Assembly: GCA_946630315.1 (NCBI GenBank)
Contig: CAMOYT010000011.1
Coordinates: 1 to 38,464, forward strand
Direction of reading: 5' to 3'
Source: an uncultured Bacillota bacterium
GTDB taxonomy: Bacteria; Bacillota_I; Bacilli_A; RF39; UBA660
Length of the DNA: 38,464 nucleotides
This document shows, piece by piece, positions 23,583 to 30,933 of this stretch. Numbering within the stretch: position 1 is the first letter of the stretch; each line of letters starts with the position of its first letter. Both the position numbers and the translations under genes were made by a program. The notes beneath the pieces are model-generated. The model did not search any database. It saw only the letters and a list, made by a program, of their open reading frames with translations, and had not been told where the DNA came from.

Positions 23583-23924
23583 TATACGACAAACGCTGGA
23601 GTTCATGAGACTCTTGAGGAAAGTCCATGCTCTCACAGACTGCGATGTCTGTAGTGTTCATGTCTAGGGAAAAAATAACCTAGAGTAGCCTTTGGCTAAC
23701 GGCGGATTAATTTCCTAAGTCTATGATATGGAAATATCTGTAAAGTGCCGCAGTGACGATGTCTTTGGAAACAGAGAAGTGAAACGAGGTAAACCCCATG
23801 AGAGAGAAATCCAAAATTGGTAGGAGAGCTCTAACGAAAGAATTGAATGGAGTTAGGGACCGAGTAATCGGTAGATAGATGTTTGTCGCCTAGTAATAGG
23901 TACAGAACATGGCTTATGTATATT
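23581..23924 (+). ncRNA. rnpB: RNase P RNA, B type
   Basis: Catalytic RNA that removes 5' leaders of pre-tRNA. The conserved region GAGGAAAGTCCATGCTC (from 23616) and the 3' element ACAGAACATGGCTTAT (from 23902) form the P4 core. Further conserved blocks are AAAGTGCCGCAGTGACGA, GAAACGAGGTAAACCCC and GTAGATAGATG. CGACAAAC (23587-23594) pairs with GTTTGTCG (23881-23888), and AATATAC (23581-23587) pairs with GTATATT (23918-23924) as the outer P1 helix. The layout resembles the Bacillus B-type RNA but is somewhat shorter (about 344 versus about 400 nt). No promoter is evident in the 1-base gap, so it is read from gpsB or from a promoter inside gpsB. Ends are approximate. Confidence 0.95.
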
Positions 23925-23949
23925 ATTTTGTTTTATAAAGAGGTGTTGT

Positions 23950-24450
23950 ATGAAGGAGATAGGTGAATATTTAAAGCGAACTAGAATTAAAAATGGCGTT
24001 AGTATTACAGAAGTAGCAGAAGACTTAGATTTTTCTACAACATTATTAGAAAATATAGAAAGTGGTAATGTAAGAGCTTTTAAAGATGTATATGAGTTAA
24101 AAGATGCTATGAAGTTATATGCTAAGTATTTAGGACTTGATTCTGAAAAAGTAGTAGATGAGTTTAATGGCTTTTTATTTCAACATACATCTAAGATATC
24201 TTTAGAAGATATTAAGGCTGCTCAAAAGAAACAAGAAGAGTCTAATGATAAAAAAGTTAAGTCACCTTATACTAAGGAATATAAAGAAAAAGTAAGTAAA
24301 GTTCCTATTATTGCAGTGATTGTTGCTTTAATTATTTTAGTTCTTTTTATATGGTTTATTTTAAGTAAGATTAATAAAGCTCCTACAAGAGTTGATGAAT
24401 TAGTACCAAGTGTTGTGGAAAGGAGTAAAATGTATGAATTTACCAACTAA
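23950..24450 (+). CDS. rodZ: RodZ-like helix-turn-helix membrane protein, short form
   Basis: The N-terminal domain (residues 1-85; IGEYLKRTRIKNGVSITEVA, then LENIESGNVRAFKD) is the RodZ-type HTH that binds MreB in rod-shaped bacteria. A basic linker and one membrane helix follow (near 118-140, VPIIAVIVALIILVLFIWFI). Only about 25 residues remain outside, so the extracellular beta domain of full RodZ (about 300 residues) is missing. It overlaps pgsA by 17 bases, and the ymfM/rodZ-pgsA-recA order of Bacillus supports the name. Whether MreB exists in this organism cannot be seen here. Confidence 0.85.
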   Translation: MKEIGEYLKRTRIKNGVSITEVAEDLDFSTTLLENIESGNVRAFKDVYELKDAMKLYAKYLGLDSEKVVDEFNGFLFQHTSKISLEDIKAAQKKQEESNDKKVKSPYTKEYKEKVSKVPIIAVIVALIILVLFIWFILSKINKAPTRVDELVPSVVERSKMYEFTN

Positions 24451-25030
24451 ATTAACTGTACTTAGACTTATTTTATCTGTAGTTGTAATTGCTATATTAT
24501 GTATACCATTTGAATTATTTGGATTTAATTTTCCAGAATATGATGTAAATGGTGTTATTATTTCATTACAATATATTCTAGCTGGAATATTCTTTGTAAT
24601 TGCTAGTGTTACAGATTGGGCTGATGGTTATATTGCAAGAAAATATAACTTAGTAACTGATACTGGAAAAATGTTAGATGCTATTGCTGATAAAGTATTA
24701 GTAAATTCAGTATTAATTATTTTAGCTGCTCAAGGATGCTTTCATGTAATTATTCCAGTTGTAATTGTTTTAAGAGATATAGTAGTTAATGCTATTAAGA
24801 TGGAAGCTGCATCTAAAGGTAAGGTAGTAGCTGCTATTAAGAGTGGTAAATTAAAGACTGCTTGTTTAATGACAGGATTAGTACTTGTATTTATTAATAA
24901 TATTCCATTTGAATTTATTAATATTAGAGTAGATCAATTCTTATTATATTTTGCAGTAATTATGTCTATAATTTCAGGAATACAATATTTTGTATTAAAT
25001 AAGGCAATTATTTTTGGAGAAAGTAAATAA
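24434..25030 (+). CDS. pgsA: CDP-diacylglycerol-glycerol-3-phosphate 3-phosphatidyltransferase
   Basis: Makes phosphatidylglycerol phosphate, the committed step of anionic phospholipid synthesis, in the membrane. The 198-residue protein has the CDP-alcohol phosphotransferase signature D-G-x2-A-R-x8-G-x3-D-x3-D, visible as DWADGYIARKYNLVTDTGKM followed by LDAIADK (near 66-92). Four or five membrane helices are visible. The start ATG at 24434 is set by AAGGAG eight bases upstream; it overlaps the end of the rodZ-like gene in another frame, so the two are coupled. cinA, which commonly lies between pgsA and recA, is absent. Confidence 0.95.
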   Translation: MNLPTKLTVLRLILSVVVIAILCIPFELFGFNFPEYDVNGVIISLQYILAGIFFVIASVTDWADGYIARKYNLVTDTGKMLDAIADKVLVNSVLIILAAQGCFHVIIPVVIVLRDIVVNAIKMEAASKGKVVAAIKSGKLKTACLMTGLVLVFINNIPFEFINIRVDQFLLYFAVIMSIISGIQYFVLNKAIIFGESK

Positions 25031-25056
25031 AATAATTGAAGTGAAAAATAAGTCGA

Positions 25057-25090
25057 AAAAACTCTTTTTAATAAAGAGTTTTTGTTTTTT
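25057..25090 (+). terminator. terminator of pgsA
   Basis: AAAAACTCTTT (25057-25067), loop TTAAT, AAAGAGTTTTT (25073-25083), then GTTTTTTT. Confidence 0.85.
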
Positions 25091-25116
25091 TAAGCAAAAA
25101 AAGTATGTAAATTAAT

Positions 25117-25130
25117 AAAACAAACGTTCG
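25117..25130 (+). promoter_or_regulatory. LexA (SOS) box upstream of recA
   Basis: AAAACAAACGTTCG compares with the Gram-positive LexA consensus CGAACRNRYGTTCG, matching all but the first two positions. It ends 8 bases before the -35 of recA, the usual place for SOS repression. lexA itself is not in the window. Confidence 0.65.
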
Positions 25131-25138
25131 AAAAAGTA

Positions 25139-25166
25139 TTGACTTTTTAAAATGTTATATTATACA
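25139..25166 (+). promoter_or_regulatory. promoter of recA
   Basis: TTGACT (25139-25144), a 16-base spacer and TATACA (25161-25166), 32 bases before the recA ATG, which has a strong AAGGAGGA ribosome site. Confidence 0.6.
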
Positions 25167-25198
25167 ATTAAAATGTAAGTTATTTTCAAGGAGGATTT

Positions 25199-26242
25199 AT
25201 GAAAGCAGTAAGTAAGGATAGTGCTTCTAAAGATAAGGCTTTAGAGCAAGTATTAAATGATATTGAAAAGCAATTTGGTAAAGGTTCAATTATGAAGCTT
25301 GGTGAAAATAAACATATGAAAGTAGATGTAGTATCTAGTGGTGTATTATCACTTGATATTGCACTTGGTGTTGGAGGATATCCAAAAGGAAGAATTATAG
25401 AAATATATGGACCAGAATCTTCTGGTAAAACTACTTTTGCATTACAAGCAATTGCTGAACATCAAAAGATTGGGGGAAGAGCAGCTTTTATTGATGCAGA
25501 ACATGCTCTTGATCCTGTGTATGCTGAAAGATTAGGTGTTAATATTGATGAGTTATTATTATCACAACCAGATACAGGAGAACAAGCTCTTGAAATATGT
25601 GATGCTTTAGTTAAGAGTGAAGCTATTAGTATTATTGTAATAGATTCAGTAGCAGCTTTAGTTCCACAAGCAGAAATTGATGGAGAGATGGGTGATTCTC
25701 ATGTTGGATTACAAGCAAGACTTATGTCTCAAGCGTTACGTAAATTAAATGGTACTATTAGTAAAACTAATACAACTGTTATATTTATTAACCAATTAAG
25801 AGAAAAAGTAGGAGTAATGTTTGGTAATCCTGAAACTACTACTGGTGGTAGAGCACTAAAATTCTATTCTACAGTTAGACTTGAAATTAGACGTAGTGAA
25901 CAATTAAAGATGGGTGAAGGAGTAGTTGGTAATAAAACTACTGTTAAGGTTGTTAAGAATAAAGTGGCTCCTCCATTTAAATCTTGCGTTGTTGATATAA
26001 TGTATGGAGAAGGAGTATCAAGAGAAGGTGAAGTAATTGATTTAGCAGCTGAAGCTGGTATTGTTGAAAAAACTGGTGCTTGGTATGCTTATAATGGAGA
26101 AAAGCTTGGACAAGGTAAAGAAAATGTTAAATTATTACTTAAAGATAATCCAGAATTATGTCATGAATTAGAAGAAAAAGTTAGAGAATATTATGATATA
26201 GCTTTAAATACTGATAAGAAAGATAAGAAGAAAGAAGATTAA
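25199..26242 (+). CDS. recA: recombinase RecA
   Basis: ATP-dependent strand-exchange protein and SOS co-protease. The 347-residue protein has the usual N-terminal helix ([20 protein letters not shown]), Walker [10 protein letters not shown] (near 66-74), Walker [11 protein letters not shown], loop L1 [12 protein letters not shown] and loop L2 [20 protein letters not shown]. The C-terminus is short and Lys/Glu-rich. A LexA-like box lies in front. It is a single-gene transcript with its own terminator, whose hairpin includes the stop codon. Confidence 0.98.
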   Translation: MKAVSKDSASKDKALEQVLNDIEKQFGKGSIMKLGENKHMKVDVVSSGVLSLDIALGVGGYPKGRIIEIYGPESSGKTTFALQAIAEHQKIGGRAAFIDAEHALDPVYAERLGVNIDELLLSQPDTGEQALEICDALVKSEAISIIVIDSVAALVPQAEIDGEMGDSHVGLQARLMSQALRKLNGTISKTNTTVIFINQLREKVGVMFGNPETTTGGRALKFYSTVRLEIRRSEQLKMGEGVVGNKTTVKVVKNKVAPPFKSCVVDIMYGEGVSREGEVIDLAAEAGIVEKTGAWYAYNGEKLGQGKENVKLLLKDNPELCHELEEKVREYYDIALNTDKKDKKKED

Positions 26243-26255
26243 TTCTTTCTTTTTT
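26229..26255 (+). terminator. terminator of recA
   Basis: AGAAAGAA (26229-26236), loop GATTAA, TTCTTTCT (26243-26250) and more T. It passes directly into the -10 of murE. Confidence 0.7.
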
Positions 26256-26263
26256 GTTATAAT
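26255..26263 (+). promoter_or_regulatory. extended -10 promoter of murE
   Basis: TGTTATAAT (hexamer 26258-26263) abuts the recA terminator T-tract and lies 16 bases before the murE ATG. No clear -35. Confidence 0.6.
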
Positions 26264-26279
26264 GCTTTTAGGTGGTTAT

Positions 26280-27647
26280 ATGAAGAAACTAAAAGAAATT
26301 GTTGATATAGATTTAGATATTAATATTAATGGTATTAGTGATGATTCTAGAAAAGTAAAAGAAGGATATTTGTTTGTTGCAACTAAAGGTTTTAATGTAG
26401 ATCACTATGATTATATTAATGATGCAATAAGTAATGGCGCTAGCTTTATTATTTGTGATAGAGAAATTGATAATTATCCACATTTAGTTGTTGATAATAT
26501 AAATGATTATTATTTTGAGTTGTGTAAAAAATACTATGAAGTAGACCCATCTGAGTTTTATTTAATTGGAATTACTGGTACTGATGGAAAAACTACTACT
26601 ACTTCTGTTATTAATCAAATAATAGATAATAGTGCTTATATTGGTACTAATGGGATATTAGTAAAAGGAAAAAGTTATAATACTAATAATACTACTCCTT
26701 GTATTGCTGAGTTATATGAAGCATTAAGTATAATTAAAAAGAATAATATTAAGACTGTTGTTATGGAAGTATCAAGTGAAGCATTATTACATGATAGGTT
26801 AAAGTCTTTTAAATTTGATATTATTGGGTTTACTAATATTACTGAAGATCATTTAAATGTACATAAGACATTAGATAATTATATTAATTGTAAGATGAAG
26901 TTACTTAGTTTATTAAAAGATAATGGAAGTTGTGTTATTAATGGTGATGATAAAAATCTAAGTAGAGTTGAATGTGATAATCTATATAGAATAGGTGTTA
27001 ATGATTATAATGATTATGTAATACATGATGTTAATTATAAAAATATGGTAGATTATTATATTAATGATGTTAATATTAAGTCTCCTTTAATGGGATTATA
27101 TAATGTATATAATGTTACTATGGGTTATGTTATTTCTTTAATATATGGTATTGATAAAGATGAAATAATTAGAAGAATTAGTAATATTAAAACTATTAGT
27201 GGTAGAAGAGAAGTTCTTGATTTTGGACAAGAGTATACTATAATACTTGATTATGCTCATACTTATAATGGTATTTTAAATATACTTGATAGTGTTAGTG
27301 ATTATAAAGATATAATTGTTGTTACAGGATGTGCTGGTGGAAGAGAAAAAGAAAAGAGAAAGAAAATAGGTAAATTAATATTAGATAAGTGTAATAGAGC
27401 TATATTTACTATGGATGATCCAAGATATGAGAGTGTTGATGATATTATAGATGATATGGTAAGTGATACTGATAAAGATTATATTAGGATTATTGATAGG
27501 AAAGAAGCTATTTATAAGGCTTTTAGTATTGCTAGTAAATATTCTGTTGTCTTAATACTTGGTAAGGGAAGAGATAATTATATGGCAATAGAAGATAGGA
27601 AAGAAGAATATAATGATTATGATGTTATAAAAAGTTATTTTACGTAA
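26280..27647 (+). CDS. murE: UDP-N-acetylmuramyl-tripeptide synthetase (MurE family)
   Basis: Adds the third amino acid to the peptidoglycan stem peptide, using ATP, in the cytosol. The 455-residue protein has the P-loop GITGTDGKTTTTSV (near 98; Asp in place of the usual Asn), VMEVSSEALLHDRL, TNITEDHLNVHKTLDNYINC with the carbamylated-Lys region, GRREVLDFGQ, DYAHTYNGI and GCAGGREKEKRKKIG. The specificity loop reads DDPRYE: Arg as in meso-DAP enzymes (DNPR) but Asp instead of Asn. So the third residue (DAP, Lys or Orn) is not settled. An ATG at 26262 overlaps the -10, so ATG 26280 after AGGTGG is the start. Isolated from other mur genes. Confidence 0.88.
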   Translation: MKKLKEIVDIDLDININGISDDSRKVKEGYLFVATKGFNVDHYDYINDAISNGASFIICDREIDNYPHLVVDNINDYYFELCKKYYEVDPSEFYLIGITGTDGKTTTTSVINQIIDNSAYIGTNGILVKGKSYNTNNTTPCIAELYEALSIIKKNNIKTVVMEVSSEALLHDRLKSFKFDIIGFTNITEDHLNVHKTLDNYINCKMKLLSLLKDNGSCVINGDDKNLSRVECDNLYRIGVNDYNDYVIHDVNYKNMVDYYINDVNIKSPLMGLYNVYNVTMGYVISLIYGIDKDEIIRRISNIKTISGRREVLDFGQEYTIILDYAHTYNGILNILDSVSDYKDIIVVTGCAGGREKEKRKKIGKLILDKCNRAIFTMDDPRYESVDDIIDDMVSDTDKDYIRIIDRKEAIYKAFSIASKYSVVLILGKGRDNYMAIEDRKEEYNDYDVIKSYFT

Positions 27648-27655
27648 AAATAGTA

Positions 27656-27690
27656 AATAATTATTGTTTGGTAGGCAATAATTATTTTTT
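27656..27690 (+). terminator. terminator of murE
   Basis: AATAATTATTG (27656-27666) and CAATAATTATT (27676-27686) pair perfectly around nine bases, then TTTT. Confidence 0.8.
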
Positions 27691-27693
27691 GTT

Positions 27694-27702
27694 TGATAAA
27701 AT
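27694..27702 (+). promoter_or_regulatory. extended -10 promoter of the second zinc-ribbon gene
   Basis: TGATAAAAT (hexamer 27697-27702) lies 3 bases after the terminator T-tract and 16 bases before the ATG at 27719. Confidence 0.5.
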
Positions 27703-27718
27703 AGAATTGGTGAGGATT

Positions 27719-28846
27719 ATGGAATGTCCAAATTGTGGCTTTAAAGTTAGTGATACAGCTAGATGTTGTCTACATTGTGGGACAATGTTTCAACATAATG
27801 TTAATGTCCAAACTGGTGTAGATAATGTTTTAGTTAATACCAATAGTGCTGTAGTGCAACCTAATAATTTTCAGCCTAATGTTGCAAATCAACCTATGGT
27901 TAATTCTACTCAGCCTAATAGTGTAGGAAATAATAATGTCCAATTTCAATCTACTAGTAACACTAATAAAGAAGATGAGACAAAAAAATATTACAAAGCT
28001 TATTTTGGAAGTAGTTATGATTCAGTAATGACTTCAGGTTTTTCGTTTGGAACTTTCTTTTTAGGAATTGTATGGCTGTTGGTTTATAAGTTGTTTTCTA
28101 ATGCCTTAGGTTTGTTTTTAACTATACTTGTTATTGAAGTTGTGGCTTTTGTATTAACATTTGTGTCTTTATTTATAGGCATTCCAATTGGAATATTTGG
28201 TTTTATTGCTTTTATAGCAGATATTATTGTTACATTTAATTATGCTAAAAGTTTTCCTTCTGATAGACTAGCAAAAGCAAATAATGATATTGGAAAGATA
28301 TTAAATAGTACTAATGATGAAGCAGAAAGACTTAGACTTTGTGCTAAAGCTGGAAAACCTATTTATTGGTTTTTATTATTAGATGTTTTGCCGGTTGGAA
28401 CTATTATTTTATCAATAATAGCATCTATATCTTCGACAATACATACTATTGATAATTCTAGAAAAGAATATATAATAGATAATTCTAAACAGCATATTAA
28501 TATTGTTAGAAATTATATTTTGGCTCAAGAAATAATACCTTCCGATGGAAAAGAATATGTTAACGATAAATATTATTATGCTTTAATAGATTCAGAAAAA
28601 AATGGAAAGCAATATATAAATTATGAACATATGCCCGAAGGAAAAGGAATAGTTTTGTATAGACGTACCTCTAAAGGTAGTGAGTATTATATATGTTTTG
28701 CTGATTCAAAATATATGATTTCTTCTAATGGGTTTCCTCTTAGAGAAGATTCATTAAGAAGAATTGGTGCTGAAAAAGGCGGAAATTGTAATATTAATGA
28801 GACTATTGAAAAATACGATGCACAACAATTGATAATGAAGGAATAA
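27719..28846 (+). CDS. zinc-ribbon, DUF2628-like membrane protein
   Basis: A 375-residue protein of unknown function. It begins with the zinc ribbon MECPNCGFKVSDTARCCLHC, followed by an Asn/Gln-rich linker of about 70 residues. The DUF2628-like part (near 100-180) has FSFGTFFLGIVWLLVYKLF and a second hydrophobic pair. A further helix follows near 228-250 (WFLLLDVLPVGTIILSIIA), and then a soluble C-terminal domain of about 120 residues with two Cys. It shares the order of parts with the minus-strand protein at 9432-10397. ATG 27719 follows GGTGAGG; open frame further left crosses the promoter. Monocistronic. Confidence 0.78.
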   Translation: MECPNCGFKVSDTARCCLHCGTMFQHNVNVQTGVDNVLVNTNSAVVQPNNFQPNVANQPMVNSTQPNSVGNNNVQFQSTSNTNKEDETKKYYKAYFGSSYDSVMTSGFSFGTFFLGIVWLLVYKLFSNALGLFLTILVIEVVAFVLTFVSLFIGIPIGIFGFIAFIADIIVTFNYAKSFPSDRLAKANNDIGKILNSTNDEAERLRLCAKAGKPIYWFLLLDVLPVGTIILSIIASISSTIHTIDNSRKEYIIDNSKQHINIVRNYILAQEIIPSDGKEYVNDKYYYALIDSEKNGKQYINYEHMPEGKGIVLYRRTSKGSEYYICFADSKYMISSNGFPLREDSLRRIGAEKGGNCNINETIEKYDAQQLIMKE

Positions 28847-28870
28847 AAAAGCACTTTTTGTGCTTTTTTG
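28846..28870 (+). terminator. terminator of the second zinc-ribbon gene
   Basis: AAAAAGCAC (28846-28854), loop TTTTT, GTGCTTTTT (28860-28868). Confidence 0.85.
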
Positions 28871-28875
28871 TTTAC

Positions 28876-28904
28876 TTGACAAGATAGTAAAATAAAACTA
28901 AAAT
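28876..28904 (+). promoter_or_regulatory. promoter of rny
   Basis: TTGACA (28876-28881), a 17-base spacer and TAAAAT (28899-28904). Leader of about 35 bases before the rny ATG. Confidence 0.75.
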
Positions 28905-28943
28905 AAAGTTAGATTATGTTTAATAATCTAGATGGAGGTAATT

Positions 28944-30497
28944 ATGAATAGTATAGCAATCTCCATTTTACTTGTTGTTGTGGGCATCGTTGTGGGCCTA
29001 GTAGGAGCTCTTATTGTTAATGGCTTGAGAGGAAATATGGCATCTAAAAAAGCTGATAATATGATCAGTCAAGCTAAGAAAGAAATTGAAAAGCTTAAAA
29101 GAGATGCAGCTATGGAACAAAAAGAAGAAGCTCGTAAAATGAAAATGGATTTAGATAAAGAAATTCGTGAGAAAAAAGAAGAAATAAAGGAATCTGAAAA
29201 TAGATTACTACAACGTGAAGCTAGTATTGATAAACGTGATGAAATGTATCAAAAACGTGAAGCAGGATTAGATGAGCGTGAAGAAAAATTAGAATCTCGT
29301 CAATTAGAAATCCAAGAAGAGAAAAGTAAAGTGGAGGAAATTAAGAAGGAACAACTTGATTTACTTGAAAAGATTTCAGGATTTTCAAAAGACAAAGCTC
29401 GTGAATTAGTAATGAGCAAAGTTAAAGAAAATATGTCTAAAGAAATAGCTGAGTATATTAAAGAAAGAGAAGATGAAGCAAAACTTGAAGCTGATAAGAC
29501 AGCTAGAGAGTATATTGTTACTTCTATGCAAAGATATGCTGCAGATATAGCTAATGAGCAAACTGTTACAGTAGTAGATCTACCTAATGATGAAATGAAA
29601 GGTAGAATAATTGGTAGAGAAGGTAGAAATATTCGTACTATTGAAGCTATTACTGGTGTTGATTTAATTATTGATGATACACCAGAAGCTGTAGTGCTTT
29701 CTAGTTTTGATCCATTAAGAAGAGAAATTGCTCGTGTTACTTTAGAGACTTTAATTAAAGATGGAAGAATTCATCCAACTAGAATTGAAGAATTATATGA
29801 TAAAGTTTGTAAGGATATGAAGCAAAAGATTACTGAGTTTGGTAATGATGCTATTATTAGACTTGGTCTTACAAAATTTGATCCAGAATTGGTTGAAACT
29901 ATTGGTAAATTACATTTTAGAACTAGTTTTGGTCAAAATGCATTAGCTCATTCAATTGAAGTTGCTGAACTTTCTGGTTTAATTGCTGGAGAGTTAGGAG
30001 AAAATGTAAATCTTGCTAAAAGAGCTGGTTTATTACATGATATTGGTAAAGCTATTGATCATGAAATTGAAGGTAGTCATGTAGAAATTGGTGTAGATAT
30101 TGCTAAAAAGTATAAAGAAAATGAAACTGTAATAAATGCAATAGCTTCACATCATGGAGATACTAAAGCTACTACTACAATTTCTGTTATAGTTGCAATA
30201 GCTGATGCTTTATCAGCAAGTAGACCTGGTGCTAGAAATGATACTTTAGAAAACTATATCAAGAGACTTACTGAATTAGAACAAATTGGTAATGATATTG
30301 ATGGAGTTGATACTACTTATGCTTTACAAGCTGGTAGAGAATTAAGAGTAGTTGTTAAACCAGAAGAAGTAGATGATGCAGAAGCTCATAAGATAGCTCG
30401 CGAAGTAAAAGAGAAGATTGAAGCTAATATGAAATATCCTGGAACAATTAAAATAACTGTTGTTCGTGAAACAAGAGCACAAGAAGAAGCTAAATAG
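28944..30497 (+). CDS. rny: ribonuclease Y
   Basis: Membrane-anchored endoribonuclease that initiates mRNA decay in Firmicutes. The 517-residue protein has an N-terminal membrane helix (residues 4-28, [20 protein letters not shown]), a long charged coiled coil (30-185), and a KH domain with [20 protein letters not shown] (near 222). An HD domain follows, with [18 protein letters not shown] and [15 protein letters not shown] (near 350-375). The length is typical (about 520). ATG 28944 after GGAGG is preferred to an in-frame ATG at 28932 that overlaps this site. It faces RNase J, the other major decay nuclease, across one small gene. Confidence 0.96.
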   Translation: MNSIAISILLVVVGIVVGLVGALIVNGLRGNMASKKADNMISQAKKEIEKLKRDAAMEQKEEARKMKMDLDKEIREKKEEIKESENRLLQREASIDKRDEMYQKREAGLDEREEKLESRQLEIQEEKSKVEEIKKEQLDLLEKISGFSKDKARELVMSKVKENMSKEIAEYIKEREDEAKLEADKTAREYIVTSMQRYAADIANEQTVTVVDLPNDEMKGRIIGREGRNIRTIEAITGVDLIIDDTPEAVVLSSFDPLRREIARVTLETLIKDGRIHPTRIEELYDKVCKDMKQKITEFGNDAIIRLGLTKFDPELVETIGKLHFRTSFGQNALAHSIEVAELSGLIAGELGENVNLAKRAGLLHDIGKAIDHEIEGSHVEIGVDIAKKYKENETVINAIASHHGDTKATTTISVIVAIADALSASRPGARNDTLENYIKRLTELEQIGNDIDGVDTTYALQAGRELRVVVKPEEVDDAEAHKIAREVKEKIEANMKYPGTIKITVVRETRAQEEAK

Positions 30498-30511
30498 TTT
30501 CTTCTTTTTTT
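30482..30511 (+). terminator. terminator of rny
   Basis: AGAAGAA at the gene end pairs with TTCTTCT, with the stop codon in the loop, followed by a T-tract to 30511. Confidence 0.6.
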
Positions 30512-30550
30512 GTTATTATTTTTGCTTAATAGCGAATAATATAATAGGAG

Positions 30551-30901
30551 ATGATTTTTATAAGTAACAAATTTTATTGGCTTGTAGGTAAATTTATAAA
30601 TGATCATTATTATTCATGTGAAAATATATTTGATAAGTGTTCTACATACTTAAGTTATTATTTTGGTAATAGTAATTATGATAGAGTATATTTGAGAAAG
30701 ATGTATATGTTTTATAATACTTTTCCAATTTATACTTCTATTTTGAATAAATTAAGTTGGAATCAGTATTTATTATTATTTGATATAAATGATAAGATTG
30801 AGAGATATTTTTATTTTAAATTATCTTTATTTTGTAAGAGTAATTATTATGAACTTAATAAATTAATTAATATAGATGTATATAGTTTATTTAACAATTA
30901 A
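30551..30901 (+). CDS. stand-alone DUF1016_N-like protein
   Basis: A 116-residue protein that resembles the N-terminal domain of the DUF1016/YhcG nuclease family. Matching features are FYWLVGKFI at the start, VYLRKMYMFYNTFPI in the middle (family: NLxxMRxFYxxFP), and LSWNQYLLLFDINDKIERYF (family: LSWSHYxxLLxxxDxxxRxFY), then NYYELNKLI. The PDDEXK nuclease domain that normally follows is absent; the gene ends with a clean stop and terminator. AGGAG touches the ATG directly, an odd spacing. No frameshift or nuclease remnant is visible downstream. The role is unknown; it may have kept only a protein- or DNA-binding function. Confidence 0.7.
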   Translation: MIFISNKFYWLVGKFINDHYYSCENIFDKCSTYLSYYFGNSNYDRVYLRKMYMFYNTFPIYTSILNKLSWNQYLLLFDINDKIERYFYFKLSLFCKSNYYELNKLINIDVYSLFNN

Positions 30902-30933
30902 AAAAGAGGCAATTATTGTTTGTCTCTTTTAAT
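30902..30933. terminator. bidirectional terminator between the DUF1016_N-like gene and RNase J
   Basis: AAAGAG (30903-30908) and CTCTTT (30924-30929) form the outer stem, with possible inner pairs CAA and TTG. A and T tracts flank it. It overlaps the RNase J stop. Confidence 0.65.

Noticed and set aside
26262..26279. ATG upstream start for murE
   Set aside because: It overlaps the -10 hexamer TATAAT.
28944..29500. Repetitive Lys/Glu coding in rny as a possible repeat element
   Set aside because: It encodes the normal coiled coil of RNase Y.
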